64,000 nt of DNA. Source: Chroococcus sp. FPU101. GTDB lineage: Bacteria; Cyanobacteriota; Cyanobacteriia; Cyanobacteriales; Microcystaceae. The stretch's first letter is position 1. Every line of letters starts with the position of its first letter. The translations under genes and the position numbers were made by a program. A model generated the notes under the pieces. That model was not told the DNA's origin. It searched no databases and saw only the letters and a list, made by a program, of their open reading frames with translations. The DNA lies in NCBI RefSeq assembly GCF_017312365.1, contig NZ_BLJI01000004.1, positions 179,351 to 243,350 on the forward strand, given 5' to 3'. Below are positions 53,572 to 63,373 of this stretch, one piece after another.

Positions 53572-55311
53572 ATGCCAACACAATTGTCTTCTCAACGGTC
53601 GCTCATAACTGATGATTTGCACAAATTACTGGATATTTTGCCAGAATCAATTAAACAGAAAATTGAGACGCACCCCCTACGGGATCAGTTAGTAGAAGTC
53701 GTTATGGACTTAGGTAGACTTCCTGAGGCTCGTTTTCCTAATGAGGCGGTGTATTTAGGTGAGATTCCAGTAACTAAAGAAGATTTACAACATTGTATCG
53801 AACGAGTCGGAACATTTAGCGGTGATAACCGTGCAGGAATTGAGCGAACCTTGCATCGGATCAGTGCTATTCGTAACCGTACGGGAGAAATTATCGGTTT
53901 AACCTGTCGGATCGGTCGGGCCATTTTTGGTACGATCGCAATGATCTCAGAATTGGTTGAAACAGGAAAATCGATCCTTCTTTTAGGGCGACCTGGAGTC
54001 GGAAAAACAACCGCATTACGTGAAATTGCGCGAGTTTTAGCCGATGATCTGCATAAACGAGTAGTAATTATCGATACTTCTAACGAAATTGCGGGTGATG
54101 GCGATATTCCTCATCCTGCGATCGGACGGGCGCGACGAATGCAGGTGGCAAGTCCAGAACTACAGCATCAAGTGATGATCGAAGCAGTAGAAAACCATAT
54201 GCCCGAAGTGATCGTCATTGATGAAATTGGGACGGAATTAGAAGCTTTAGCCGCGAGAACCATTGCTGAACGGGGAGTACAGCTAGTCGGAACAGCACAC
54301 GGGAACCGACTGGAAAATTTAATCAAGAATCCTACTTTATCAGATTTGGTCGGTGGCATTCAAGCGGTTACTTTAGGGGATGAAGAAGCAAGACGACGCG
54401 GTTCACAAAAAACCGTACTTGAACGCAAAGCCCCGCCGACTTTTGATATTGCCGTCGAAATGATGGAACGACAACGCTGGGTGGTGCATGAAGATGTATC
54501 CGACACCATTGATATCTTACTCAGAGGACGGGAACCTGCTTTACAAGTCCGCAGTGTTGATGAAAATGGTAACGTTCAAGTTCAGATGGAAAACCCCACC
54601 CCTGAACCCAATGGACAATACGGGGGATTGACTTTACCGGCTCGTCCGACGGGATGGCGTGCCTCTGGGCGCATGACTCCTTTGGCTGCACCGAATAATA
54701 CAGTCGCCCGCAAACCAAAAGATGATTTTGAGCAGATGCTGGAACAATCTTGGTTTCAGTCTGAACCGCCGACCGAAAAAATACGGACACCGGGGCCAAA
54801 TGGCGAAGATTGGCCAGTATATGTGTATCCCTATGGCATTGGTCGCGCTCAAATTGATCAGGTGGTGCAGTTATTAAATTTACCAGTTGTCTTGACAAAA
54901 GACTTTAATGGTGCTGATGCGGTTTTAACTTTGCGATCACACGTCAAAACCCATTCTAAGCTCAGACAAATGGCCAAAGGTCGTCAAATTCCGATTCATG
55001 GGATTAAATCAAATACGATTCCTCAGATTAGTCGCGGTTTAAAACGAATCTTAGGGATTGATGATCCGCAGTCGGAGGCGACAGATATTCGTCTATTTGC
55101 CCACAGTGGCAGTGATGATGAACTAGAAGCCCTCGAAGAAGCCAGATTAGCCGTAGAACAGATTGTAATACCCACTGGACAACCAGTCGAATTATTACCG
55201 CGATCGGCAAAGGTGCGAAAAATGCAACATGAGTTAGTCGAACACTATCGCTTACAGTCCGATAGCTTTGGGGAAGAACCCAACCGCCGTATACGGATCT
55301 ATCCCGCGTGA
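53572..55311 (+). CDS. ycf45: Ycf45-like AAA ATPase with R3H-type C terminus
   Basis: 579 aa. The ATPase domain (about residues 80-300) resembles SpoIIIAA: Walker A is LLGRPGVGKTTALRE (138-152) and Walker B is EVIVIDEIGTELEALAARTIAERGVQLVGTAHG. A proline-rich linker is followed by a C-terminal part (about 400-579) ending KVRKMQHELVEHYRLQSDSFGEEPNRRIRIYP, an R3H nucleic-acid-binding domain. Known as Ycf45 in plastids; the role is unproven, probably RNA or DNA handling. Confidence 0.9.
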   Translation: MPTQLSSQRSLITDDLHKLLDILPESIKQKIETHPLRDQLVEVVMDLGRLPEARFPNEAVYLGEIPVTKEDLQHCIERVGTFSGDNRAGIERTLHRISAIRNRTGEIIGLTCRIGRAIFGTIAMISELVETGKSILLLGRPGVGKTTALREIARVLADDLHKRVVIIDTSNEIAGDGDIPHPAIGRARRMQVASPELQHQVMIEAVENHMPEVIVIDEIGTELEALAARTIAERGVQLVGTAHGNRLENLIKNPTLSDLVGGIQAVTLGDEEARRRGSQKTVLERKAPPTFDIAVEMMERQRWVVHEDVSDTIDILLRGREPALQVRSVDENGNVQVQMENPTPEPNGQYGGLTLPARPTGWRASGRMTPLAAPNNTVARKPKDDFEQMLEQSWFQSEPPTEKIRTPGPNGEDWPVYVYPYGIGRAQIDQVVQLLNLPVVLTKDFNGADAVLTLRSHVKTHSKLRQMAKGRQIPIHGIKSNTIPQISRGLKRILGIDDPQSEATDIRLFAHSGSDDELEALEEARLAVEQIVIPTGQPVELLPRSAKVRKMQHELVEHYRLQSDSFGEEPNRRIRIYPA

Positions 55312-55314
55312 AAT

Positions 55315-55339
55315 GTAGGGGTTTGGTCGCCAAACCCTT
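55315..55339. terminator. Bidirectional hairpin terminator, GTAGGGG repeat family
   Basis: GTAGGGGTTTGG, TCG and CCAAACCC followed by TTTTTT: an 8-bp perfect stem with a T-run, between the convergent ycf45 stop (55311) and the gene ending at 55342. Confidence 0.85.
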
Positions 55340-55341
55340 TT

Positions 55342-56745
55342 TTACTGTCTAATCCCACGAATGACACCCCGTTCGGTCACTTTTTGCTCTTTAGAATAAC
55401 CCGCAAAAGTACGAGTGGCTATCACTTCAATTTCGACACCTGTACCTGAACGGAGATAGTCTGGATCGATAGGCATTTTTCCCAGATTAAGAATAAAACG
55501 ATTTCCCTCAAAAGTGACTAATTCTGGAGGCACTTCACCTTCATACTTCGTCATATAATCGGTCGCACGGTGAAAAGCATCATCAGATTGAGAAACGCGG
55601 TATTTAATGCGGAATTTTGAGCCAATTAGATTCGATTGACTCGCTTGATCCACTAATTCTAATTTGAGATTATTACCATTGCCCGAAAGACCTGCACTTT
55701 TAAGCTGAACCACTTCGCGATCGTAAACTGCATTATAAACCACCATTTCCGTAACATTATTACGCTTTTGGGTGGTTGCTTCTAGCCAAAGATCGTTAGG
55801 CAGAACAACTTTGATTTCTCCATTTTCTTCTAGAGTCAGAGTAACTGGCTTATTAGCAAATTTTTCAAACGGCTGTGGTGCATTCCAAATCAATATAAAA
55901 GACCGTTCAATGCGTTCTACTAATGCCAAATACTGATCATCAATCACTGAACCTGGGGCAAATAAAGCGATCGCACCAGTTCGAGTTTCCCATTTATTTT
56001 TCGATAATACAAAACCACGATCTTTTAAAGCAGCCATCGTTACAGCGGCACTGGGTTGATCTGAGGTTAAAGGCTGATCTAAATTAATTAGTGTTAGTTT
56101 GCCTGGCCTGCCGTCTTTGCCAACTCTACCACTTGTTCCACCCTTACCATCTAGACCATTTTGACAGCGAAACTCACGAGTAGTACAGCTATAGTTCGGA
56201 TCGCCTGGTTTACCCGTACAAGTCGGAATTGTCCAATAAATCTGATTACAGCCACAGCCTTTACCACCATTACCTCCCGCGCCAGGTTGTCCACCTTTGC
56301 CACCAGCAGCATTAACAGTAATTTGGTGAAGATTTGCAGGATTTGAGGTATAAATCGTCAAAGCACCGCCATCACCGCCATCGCCCCCATCGCCCCCATT
56401 ACCCCCATTACCCCCATTAGCACCCTGTAAATTACGGTTTGGTTCTTTGGGTTGTTCTTTACAATTACTATCTTTCCCCGTAGCCCCAGTATCGCCATCG
56501 GTGCCACTTTGTCCCGCTAAATTCAGATTTAGGGGCGAACCATCGGCAAAAATCGTCAAACTGTCGCTATTTTTTCCGTTACTCCCCACTTGTCCACTAG
56601 ACCCATCCGATCCTCTGCTGCCGAATTCTTTGATCTCTTGCCCCCAGGCTACCCAATGACAGTTATTAGGATCAGCAACCGACGAAAAGACGTAAGGAAA
56701 CGTAAGAAATATAAAAAAGAGTGAGAGTTTACCAGGCAACTTCAT
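55342..56745 (-). CDS. Exported collagen-like glycine-rich protein
   Basis: 467 aa. A signal peptide (MKLPGKLSLFFIFLTFPYVFSSVA) leads into two glycine-rich stretches of Gly-X-Y and GGNGGDGG type (about residues 42-80 and 108-130; then 150-170 and 203-220). They alternate with short beta segments and a Cys-rich insert (CGCNQIYWTIPTCTGKPGDPNYSCTTREFRC). The C-terminal half (about 225-467) is non-repetitive and beta-rich. I do not recognise a family; surface display or matrix formation is a fair guess. The GGNGGDGG runs come from short DNA tandem repeats. Confidence 0.7.
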   Translation of the reverse strand: MKLPGKLSLFFIFLTFPYVFSSVADPNNCHWVAWGQEIKEFGSRGSDGSSGQVGSNGKNSDSLTIFADGSPLNLNLAGQSGTDGDTGATGKDSNCKEQPKEPNRNLQGANGGNGGNGGDGGDGGDGGALTIYTSNPANLHQITVNAAGGKGGQPGAGGNGGKGCGCNQIYWTIPTCTGKPGDPNYSCTTREFRCQNGLDGKGGTSGRVGKDGRPGKLTLINLDQPLTSDQPSAAVTMAALKDRGFVLSKNKWETRTGAIALFAPGSVIDDQYLALVERIERSFILIWNAPQPFEKFANKPVTLTLEENGEIKVVLPNDLWLEATTQKRNNVTEMVVYNAVYDREVVQLKSAGLSGNGNNLKLELVDQASQSNLIGSKFRIKYRVSQSDDAFHRATDYMTKYEGEVPPELVTFEGNRFILNLGKMPIDPDYLRSGTGVEIEVIATRTFAGYSKEQKVTERGVIRGIRQ

Positions 56746-56876
56746 GGAAGGTTTAGACTTTTAATACTTTCGATTTGACTGACTTCTCATGATAGACTTT
56801 TGTTTCCCTTGACCCAATCAGTGTAAGATAGTCCTAAACTTGATTTGAGAGATCACAGGCAATCGCGAGGTTTTTC

Positions 56877-58166
56877 GTGAAAAGAGTCTTAGCTATTATA
56901 CTTGGAGGCGGCGCAGGTACTCGCCTGTATCCACTAACCAAACTGCGGGCTAAACCAGCAGTACCTTTAGCTGGAAAATATCGTTTAATCGATATTCCCA
57001 TTAGCAACTGTATTAACTCCGATATTCACAAAATATATGTTCTGACCCAATTTAATTCGGCATCCTTGAATCGACATCTCAGCCGAGCGTACAATTTTTC
57101 TGGCTTTTCTGAAGGTTTTGTTGAGGTTTTGGCGGCTCAACAAACACCTGAAAATCCTCAATGGTTTCAAGGAACGGCTGATGCAGTTCGTCAGTATAGT
57201 TGGATACTTGAAGAATGGGATGTTGATGAATTTCTGATTTTATCGGGAGATCATCTGTATCGCATGGACTACTGTCAGTTCATCGAGCGCCACCGACAAA
57301 CGAATGCTGATATTACGCTTTCAGTGGTGCCAATGGATGAACGCAGAGCGTCGGATTTTGGTTTAATGAAGATTGATGATCAAGGGCGGATTATTGATTT
57401 TAGTGAGAAGCCTAAAGGTGATGCCCTCAGACAAATGCAGGTGGATACGAGTCTTTTGGGCTTAAGTCCTGGACAAGCTCGACAGTATCCTTTTATTGCG
57501 TCAATGGGAATTTATGTATTCAAAAAACAGGTTTTAATTGATTTACTCAAAGCAAACTCTGAACAAACTGACTTTGGTAAAGAAATCATTCCCGCTTCTT
57601 CTTCTGATTACAATTTACAAGCCTATTTATTTAAGGGTTATTGGGAAGATATCGGAACAATAGAAGCTTTTTATGATGCTAATTTAGCTCTCACTCAACA
57701 ACCTCAACCGCCTTTTAGTTTCTACGATGAAAAAGCCCCGATTTACACTCGGACTCGCTATCTACCCCCTACTAAAATGGTCAACTGTACCATTACAGAA
57801 TCGATGATTAGTGAGGGCTGTATCTTAAAAGATTGTCGGATTCATCATTCTATTCTAGGGATTCGTACTCGTGTAGAATCAGACTGTAATATTGAAGATA
57901 CGATGCTGATGGGTTCAGATTATTATGAATCTTTTCCAGAAAGAGAAACTCTTGTTAAACAAGATAAAACTCCGATTGGGATTGGTTCAGGTTCAACGAT
58001 TCGACGGGCAATTATCGACAAAAATGCTCGAATTGGCCAAAATGTTTTAATTGTTAATAAAGATCGGATCGAAGAAGCTAATCAAGAGGAAAAAGGTTTT
58101 TATATTCGTAGTGGCATTGTTGTTGTTTTGAAAAATGCGCTCATTCCTGATGGCATGGTGATTTAA
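56877..58166 (+). CDS. glgC: Glucose-1-phosphate adenylyltransferase
   Basis: 429 aa from a GTG start, giving the standard [45 protein letters not shown]. It makes ADP-glucose for glycogen. Substrate motifs are [14 protein letters not shown] and [24 protein letters not shown] and the C-terminal left-handed beta helix ending [19 protein letters not shown] carry the 3-phosphoglycerate regulation typical of cyanobacteria. It stands alone with a terminator after it. Confidence 0.97.
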   Translation: MKRVLAIILGGGAGTRLYPLTKLRAKPAVPLAGKYRLIDIPISNCINSDIHKIYVLTQFNSASLNRHLSRAYNFSGFSEGFVEVLAAQQTPENPQWFQGTADAVRQYSWILEEWDVDEFLILSGDHLYRMDYCQFIERHRQTNADITLSVVPMDERRASDFGLMKIDDQGRIIDFSEKPKGDALRQMQVDTSLLGLSPGQARQYPFIASMGIYVFKKQVLIDLLKANSEQTDFGKEIIPASSSDYNLQAYLFKGYWEDIGTIEAFYDANLALTQQPQPPFSFYDEKAPIYTRTRYLPPTKMVNCTITESMISEGCILKDCRIHHSILGIRTRVESDCNIEDTMLMGSDYYESFPERETLVKQDKTPIGIGSGSTIRRAIIDKNARIGQNVLIVNKDRIEEANQEEKGFYIRSGIVVVLKNALIPDGMVI

Positions 58167-58187
58167 AACCAATTGATCAACTCTCTG

Positions 58188-58217
58188 GGGCTTGTTTGAG
58201 ACTTAAAAATCAAGCCC
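58188..58217. terminator. Hairpin between glgC and the matrixin-like gene
   Basis: GGGCTTG (58188-58194) and CAAGCCC (58211-58217) form a 7-bp stem with a 16-base loop, followed by TTTATTTATC. It overlaps the last codons of the minus-strand gene. Confidence 0.6.
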
Positions 58218-58985
58218 TTTATTTATCAGGATATCAGGAATTTTCCAGCCTAGTCTAGTTGGTTGTTGATAGACTTTTTTTAGTGTATTAATATCTCTAA
58301 CTGAAATACTTGGATAATTTCTCACTTGAGAAAAGTATAAAGCATCGGTTTCTACTGGACTATGACCCCAAATTCCTAAAGCGTGTCCTAGTTCGTGACG
58401 GGCAGCAGAAAGTAAAGAAGTTTCGCTTAATCTCGGACTAATTAAAATTGTCATCCGATGCGTTAATAGGGGGGGCTGAGTTTTGGTTATTTCTAAATCA
58501 TAACGAGTTTGAGCCGTTCGAGCGCGGGGAATTTCAATTTTACCCGTTTCGGCGTTGAAAGAAGATCCTAAAGGTGGTAGTTCTCTTTTAATGAGAATAT
58601 TAGCAATTTCTGGCTCTTTTACGATGTTAAGAGGTAAATAGATATTCCATTCTTGAATTGCTGTTGAAACTGCACTTACCCATTTTTGAAATTGTTGATA
58701 ACTCGCTGTATTTTGTTCTAATTCGGGTTGAGCTAAATAAATTTTTATCGGAAATTCTGTCCAAATTAAAGCACCAATGGGAGGAGAAACAAGACTGCAA
58801 AAATAATCATCTTGCTCTTGAGGTTGCCATTGTTCTAGAGTGATGGGTAAAGGATGAATTTGTAATACTGGTAAAATTGGTTCACTTTCTTGAGCGTGTA
58901 AAGTTGTTTTGAAGATAAAAAAACTGGCGACAATCACCAGTCCTAAAATAAACGAAAGAAAATTAATCCAAAAATTTCTTTTCAT
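58203..58985 (-). CDS. Matrixin-like zinc metalloprotease, exported
   Basis: 260 aa. A signal peptide or anchor (residues about 5-30, NFWINFLSFILGLVIVASFFIFKTTLHA) precedes a catalytic domain with the zinc motif ARHELGHALGIWGHSP (HExxHxxGxxGH form). The usual Met turn is not obvious after it; DALYFSQ is in that position. PLPLNIVKEPEIANILIKRE-like strands resemble small cyanobacterial matrixins. It probably acts in the periplasm or outside. It lies upstream of nothing in its own direction and is followed by a hairpin. Confidence 0.78.
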   Translation of the reverse strand: MKRNFWINFLSFILGLVIVASFFIFKTTLHAQESEPILPVLQIHPLPITLEQWQPQEQDDYFCSLVSPPIGALIWTEFPIKIYLAQPELEQNTASYQQFQKWVSAVSTAIQEWNIYLPLNIVKEPEIANILIKRELPPLGSSFNAETGKIEIPRARTAQTRYDLEITKTQPPLLTHRMTILISPRLSETSLLSAARHELGHALGIWGHSPVETDALYFSQVRNYPSISVRDINTLKKVYQQPTRLGWKIPDILINKGLDF

Positions 58986-59005
58986 AAATTATGATATTTT
59001 TGAAA

Positions 59006-59027
59006 GGGTTTGAAGACCAAACCCCTA
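59006..59027. terminator. GTAGGGG-family hairpin between secG and the protease gene
   Basis: On the minus strand GTAGGGGTTTG-GTCTT-CAAACCC: a perfect 7-bp stem followed by TTTCAAAAAT. It ends the secG transcript and lies 20 bases before the protease start. Confidence 0.65.
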
Positions 59028-59040
59028 CAATATTAATGTT

Positions 59041-59274
59041 CTACCTAACTAACCATCCTGCACTTAAAACCACTGTTAGAGCAATAAAAATAATCGCTAG
59101 AGACCAAGTAATTTGATTTAAGGTTTTTTCAGCCGTTTTAGCACTCGTAAATAATTGAGCTTGACCACCAATTCCACCTAATCCATCACCTTTGGGGCTG
59201 TGTAATAAGACTAAAATAATTAGAAAACTTGCTGAAACTGTCCAGAGAATTTGTACCAGTAATGTCGCCGTCAT
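59041..59274 (-). CDS. secG: Preprotein translocase subunit SecG
   Basis: 77 aa with two membrane helices (about residues 5-23 and 52-74) joined by a loop carrying LLHSPKGDGLGGIGGQAQLFTSAKTAEKTLNQITW, the SecG signature. It assists SecYE in protein export. It lies 26 bases downstream of gpmI on the same strand, so the two are probably an operon, a common cyanobacterial pair. Confidence 0.93.
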   Translation of the reverse strand: MTATLLVQILWTVSASFLIILVLLHSPKGDGLGGIGGQAQLFTSAKTAEKTLNQITWSLAIIFIALTVVLSAGWLVR

Positions 59275-59300
59275 TTTTTTTAAGTTTAAGAAGTGTTATT

Positions 59301-60899
59301 TTACAAAGAAATACGAATAGGAGTTCGATTTTGCCTAATTTCAAACTCTGAGGGTTTAACTAACGATCGCCCAGTCATTTCTGACGGTTTAGAAATTTGT
59401 AGAATCTCTAAAATCGTTGGTGCGATATCAGCTAATCGTCCATCCTCTCTTAATTCTACATTCGTACCATGACCTGCGATTTTACGTTTTTCCCCTTCTA
59501 TTAGAATAAACGGTACGGGGTTAGTTGTGTGGGCTGTCCAAGGATTCCCTTCCTCATCGCGCATAGATTCGGCATTCCCATGATCTGCGGTAATTAAAGC
59601 CGTTCCCCCCGCTTTATTGATACTTTCAATCACTTTACCCAAACATCGATCAACTACTTCAATCGCTTGAACGGTAGCTTCGATATTCCCTGTATGACCG
59701 ACCATATCAGGGTTCGCATAGTTAACAATAATTAAAGAATAAATGCCTTTTTCAACAGCACTACAAACAGCTTTTGTCACAGCATCGGCTGACATTGCAG
59801 GGGCATGATCATAGGTAGCTACCATCGGACTTTGAATCAGTTCACGATCTTCGCCGTCAAAAGGCTTTTCTAAACCACCATTAAGGAAATAGGTTACATG
59901 GGGATATTTTTCGGTTTCGGCTGTCCGAAATTGCCGTAAACCTTCTCTAGCGACAACTTCTCCTAAAATATTGTTTAGGTTTTGGGCTTCGAAAGCAACA
60001 TCAACGGGTAATTTTGCTTCGTATTGCGTTAGCGTGACAAAACCTAGAGGCTCGATCAGATCTCGATCAAACCCATTAAAATCACTCATGGTCAGGGCAT
60101 GGCATAGCTGTCTAGACCGATCTGGACGGAAATTATAGAAAATTACCCCATCACCTGCTTCGATGGCTCCAGAGGCTATCCTAATGGGGGGGATAAATTC
60201 ATCGGTCACATTTTGAGCATAGAAATCTTCTAGGACTTGTATCGCGCTGCGTCCGTCTCCTGTTCCGTCTTGAGTCATGACAGAGTAAGCTTTTTCGACT
60301 CGATCCCAACGGCGATCGCGATCCATGGCAAAATAACGACCGCTAATGGTCACAATTTGACCAATGCCAATTTTATCAATATGCTCTTGGATCTGTGTTA
60401 ATGCTGTAATGCCTTCTGTGGGACTGGTATCTCGACCATCTGTAATAGCATGAACGCAGACTTGCGATATTCCTTGTAATTTAGCTAAGTCTAATAATCC
60501 TAGTAAATGCGAGAGATGCGAATGTACACCCCCCTCTGAGCATAAACCAATTAGATGAAGTTTACCATTCCTAGCTTGTAGGGTTTCGCATATTTCGACT
60601 AGGGCTGGATTATTGAAAATTGAGCCATCTTCAATTGCATCTGATATTCTAACCAACTCTTGCGGGACAATTCGACCAGCACCAATATTCAGGTGTCCCA
60701 CTTCTGAATTTCCCATTTGACCGACAGGTAGTCCAACATCTTTTCCGGAGGTACGAATTAATGTTCGGGGATAAACTTCCCACAAACTATCCATTACAGG
60801 GGTTTTAGACAGAGCGATCGCGTTTGCTTCTTGCTCTGGGCGATAACCCCAACCATCTAAGATAATTAGCACCACCGGAGATACAGGTGCTTGAGTCAT
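59301..60899 (-). CDS. gpmI: 2,3-bisphosphoglycerate-independent phosphoglycerate mutase
   Basis: 532 aa. Interconverts 3- and 2-phosphoglycerate with two manganese ions. The phosphoserine nucleophile is S65 in GQMGNSEVGHLNIGAGR, the first metal site is D15 in LILDGWGYRP-like LIILDGWGYR, and HAITDGRDTSP and TADHGNAESM are intact. Length is normal. It heads the gpmI-secG pair. Confidence 0.96.
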   Translation of the reverse strand: MTQAPVSPVVLIILDGWGYRPEQEANAIALSKTPVMDSLWEVYPRTLIRTSGKDVGLPVGQMGNSEVGHLNIGAGRIVPQELVRISDAIEDGSIFNNPALVEICETLQARNGKLHLIGLCSEGGVHSHLSHLLGLLDLAKLQGISQVCVHAITDGRDTSPTEGITALTQIQEHIDKIGIGQIVTISGRYFAMDRDRRWDRVEKAYSVMTQDGTGDGRSAIQVLEDFYAQNVTDEFIPPIRIASGAIEAGDGVIFYNFRPDRSRQLCHALTMSDFNGFDRDLIEPLGFVTLTQYEAKLPVDVAFEAQNLNNILGEVVAREGLRQFRTAETEKYPHVTYFLNGGLEKPFDGEDRELIQSPMVATYDHAPAMSADAVTKAVCSAVEKGIYSLIIVNYANPDMVGHTGNIEATVQAIEVVDRCLGKVIESINKAGGTALITADHGNAESMRDEEGNPWTAHTTNPVPFILIEGEKRKIAGHGTNVELREDGRLADIAPTILEILQISKPSEMTGRSLVKPSEFEIRQNRTPIRISL

Positions 60900-61023
60900 G
60901 ACACTTGCTCTATCCTAATTCAATCTCTGCACCTAAGATAATACCACTGACTTTTAAAATTCTTCAATTCAAGAAAAGAATCTAGACGACATAATTATCT
61001 AAAAGCTTCCTTTTTCCGCCATC

Positions 61024-61857
<834 letters not shown>

Positions 61858-62020
61858 TCAAGTTAATTTGATTCTATTTATCTAACTTTAATTTTACTGT
61901 TTTAAATGACGGATTGTCTCTAAAATCTATTAAAAACTACGAATTTTCCGATAATTCCTTCCTCCTCATTCACGTCAAGAAAACCTGACAAAATTTTTGT
62001 CAATTTCGACTCTAACATTT

Positions 62021-62063
62021 GTAATCTAAATTACATTTGTATACGGCATACATAAGTTACCCT
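62021..62063 (+). promoter_or_regulatory. NtcA-activated promoter of the decayed ABC transporter
   Basis: GTA-N8-TAC (62021-62034, core ATCTAAAT) is followed after 23 bases by TACCCT (62058-62063), which fits TAN3T. This is the class II NtcA pattern and lies about 125 bases before the ATG at 62188. A second TAN3T, TAAGTT (62053-62058), is five bases closer. Transcription would respond to nitrogen limitation. Confidence 0.72.
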
Positions 62064-62187
62064 AGTTTAGTCATTTTCTTCGCTCTATATTTTTGGTCAA
62101 TAACATTGATAAAAAGTATAAAGGTGGAAAAGAAAAACTCAACAAAAATTTTAAGATGTTCTCTAATTTTTTAAAGTTAAGTTAAGC

Positions 62188-63303
62188 ATGAAAAAATTCA
62201 GCGTTTAATCGTGATCGTAGCATCAGTAGCCTTATTAGCGTCTTGTAATTCTAATACAACAACCAGTAGCCCCGTCTGCTAGTTCAAGTCCGACAACAGA
62301 AACAACGACTACGGCACCAACAGAATTAAAACCTGTGAAAGTGCAGTTATCTTTCTTGATGCAGAGTTTAGACGCACCTCTAATTTTAGCCATCAACAAG
62401 GGCTATTTTAAAGAAGAAGGATTAGATGTAAGTTACGAAAGAGGTTTCGGGAACGTCGATACCGTTAGTAAATTAGGTTCAGGTGCCTTTGATATTTCGT
62501 TTAGCGATATGTACAACACCCTTGATTTTAATTCCAAAAATCCCAATGATCAGATCATGGCGGTGGCAGTGTATCAGAATAAAGCTCCATTTGTGATCGT
62601 TGCTTTACAAGACAAAGGCGTTAATAGTCTAAAAGATTTAACGGGTAAAAATTTAGGTGCGCCTGCTGGTGATGGGCCAAGAAAACTGTTTCCCCTGTTA
62701 GCCAAAGAAGCGAATTTTGACCCAAATTCCGTTAAATGGACGACAATGGAAGCCAAGTTAAGAGAAACATTGTTATTATAAGGAAAAGTTGATGCGGTGA
62801 GTGCCTTTGCGCCTTCTGCGGTACCAGCATTAATTAAAGCAAGTAAAAAACCCGATGATATTAACGTTTTTTATTACACGGATAATGGATTAGATTTCTA
62901 CGGTAATAGTATTTTCGTTAAAAAATCATTTGCCAAAAAGAATCCCGAAATTGTTAAAGCTTTTGTGAGAGCTTATATTAGGGGATTTCAAGACATGATT
63001 AAAGCTCCAACTGCTGGTTTAGATGCAGTTTTAGCGGCAGATCCAAGTAAACTAATGGATCGAGAATCCGAAAGAATTCGTTTAGAAACCGTTTTAGCGC
63101 AAGGTTTTATTACACCAGAAGTTGAAACATTAGGAATTGGTGCAGTTGATCCAAAACGCCTAGAAACCAGTATTCAACAAACCGTTCAAGGATTTGGCAT
63201 CAAAACGAATCCAACGGTAGCCGACATCTATACTGATCAATATTTACCACCTCTAGCTCAAAGACAATTACCCCCCGCATCAGAACGTAAACCCTTGCAA
63301 TAA
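62188..63303 (+). pseudogene. ABC transporter substrate-binding protein (NMT1/TauA type), decayed
   Basis: The reconstructed lipoprotein has a signal peptide LIVIVASVALLASCNS (lipobox), a Ser/Thr linker and the NMT1/TauA fold: VQLSFLMQSLDAPLILAINKGYFKEEGLDVSYERGFGNVDTVSKLGSGAFDISF, then GLDFYGNSIFVKKS. Three lesions break it: one A too few in the run after the ATG (62191-62196), one C too many at 62270-62273, and CAA to TAA at 62779-62781. The second half (62797-63303) remains open and conserved. The parent was probably a nitrogen-compound or pyrimidine uptake protein, given the NtcA promoter. Decay looks recent. Confidence 0.88.
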
Positions 63304-63373
63304 ATATGTTGTTTAAGACGTGAGTGAATCGCGTCTTTACCTTTTTTTGTTAATCCAAAGTTTGGTACAAATT

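Noticed and set aside
54521..54898. 125-codon minus-strand ORF
   Set aside because: Shadow of ycf45, whose frame has clear ATPase motifs.
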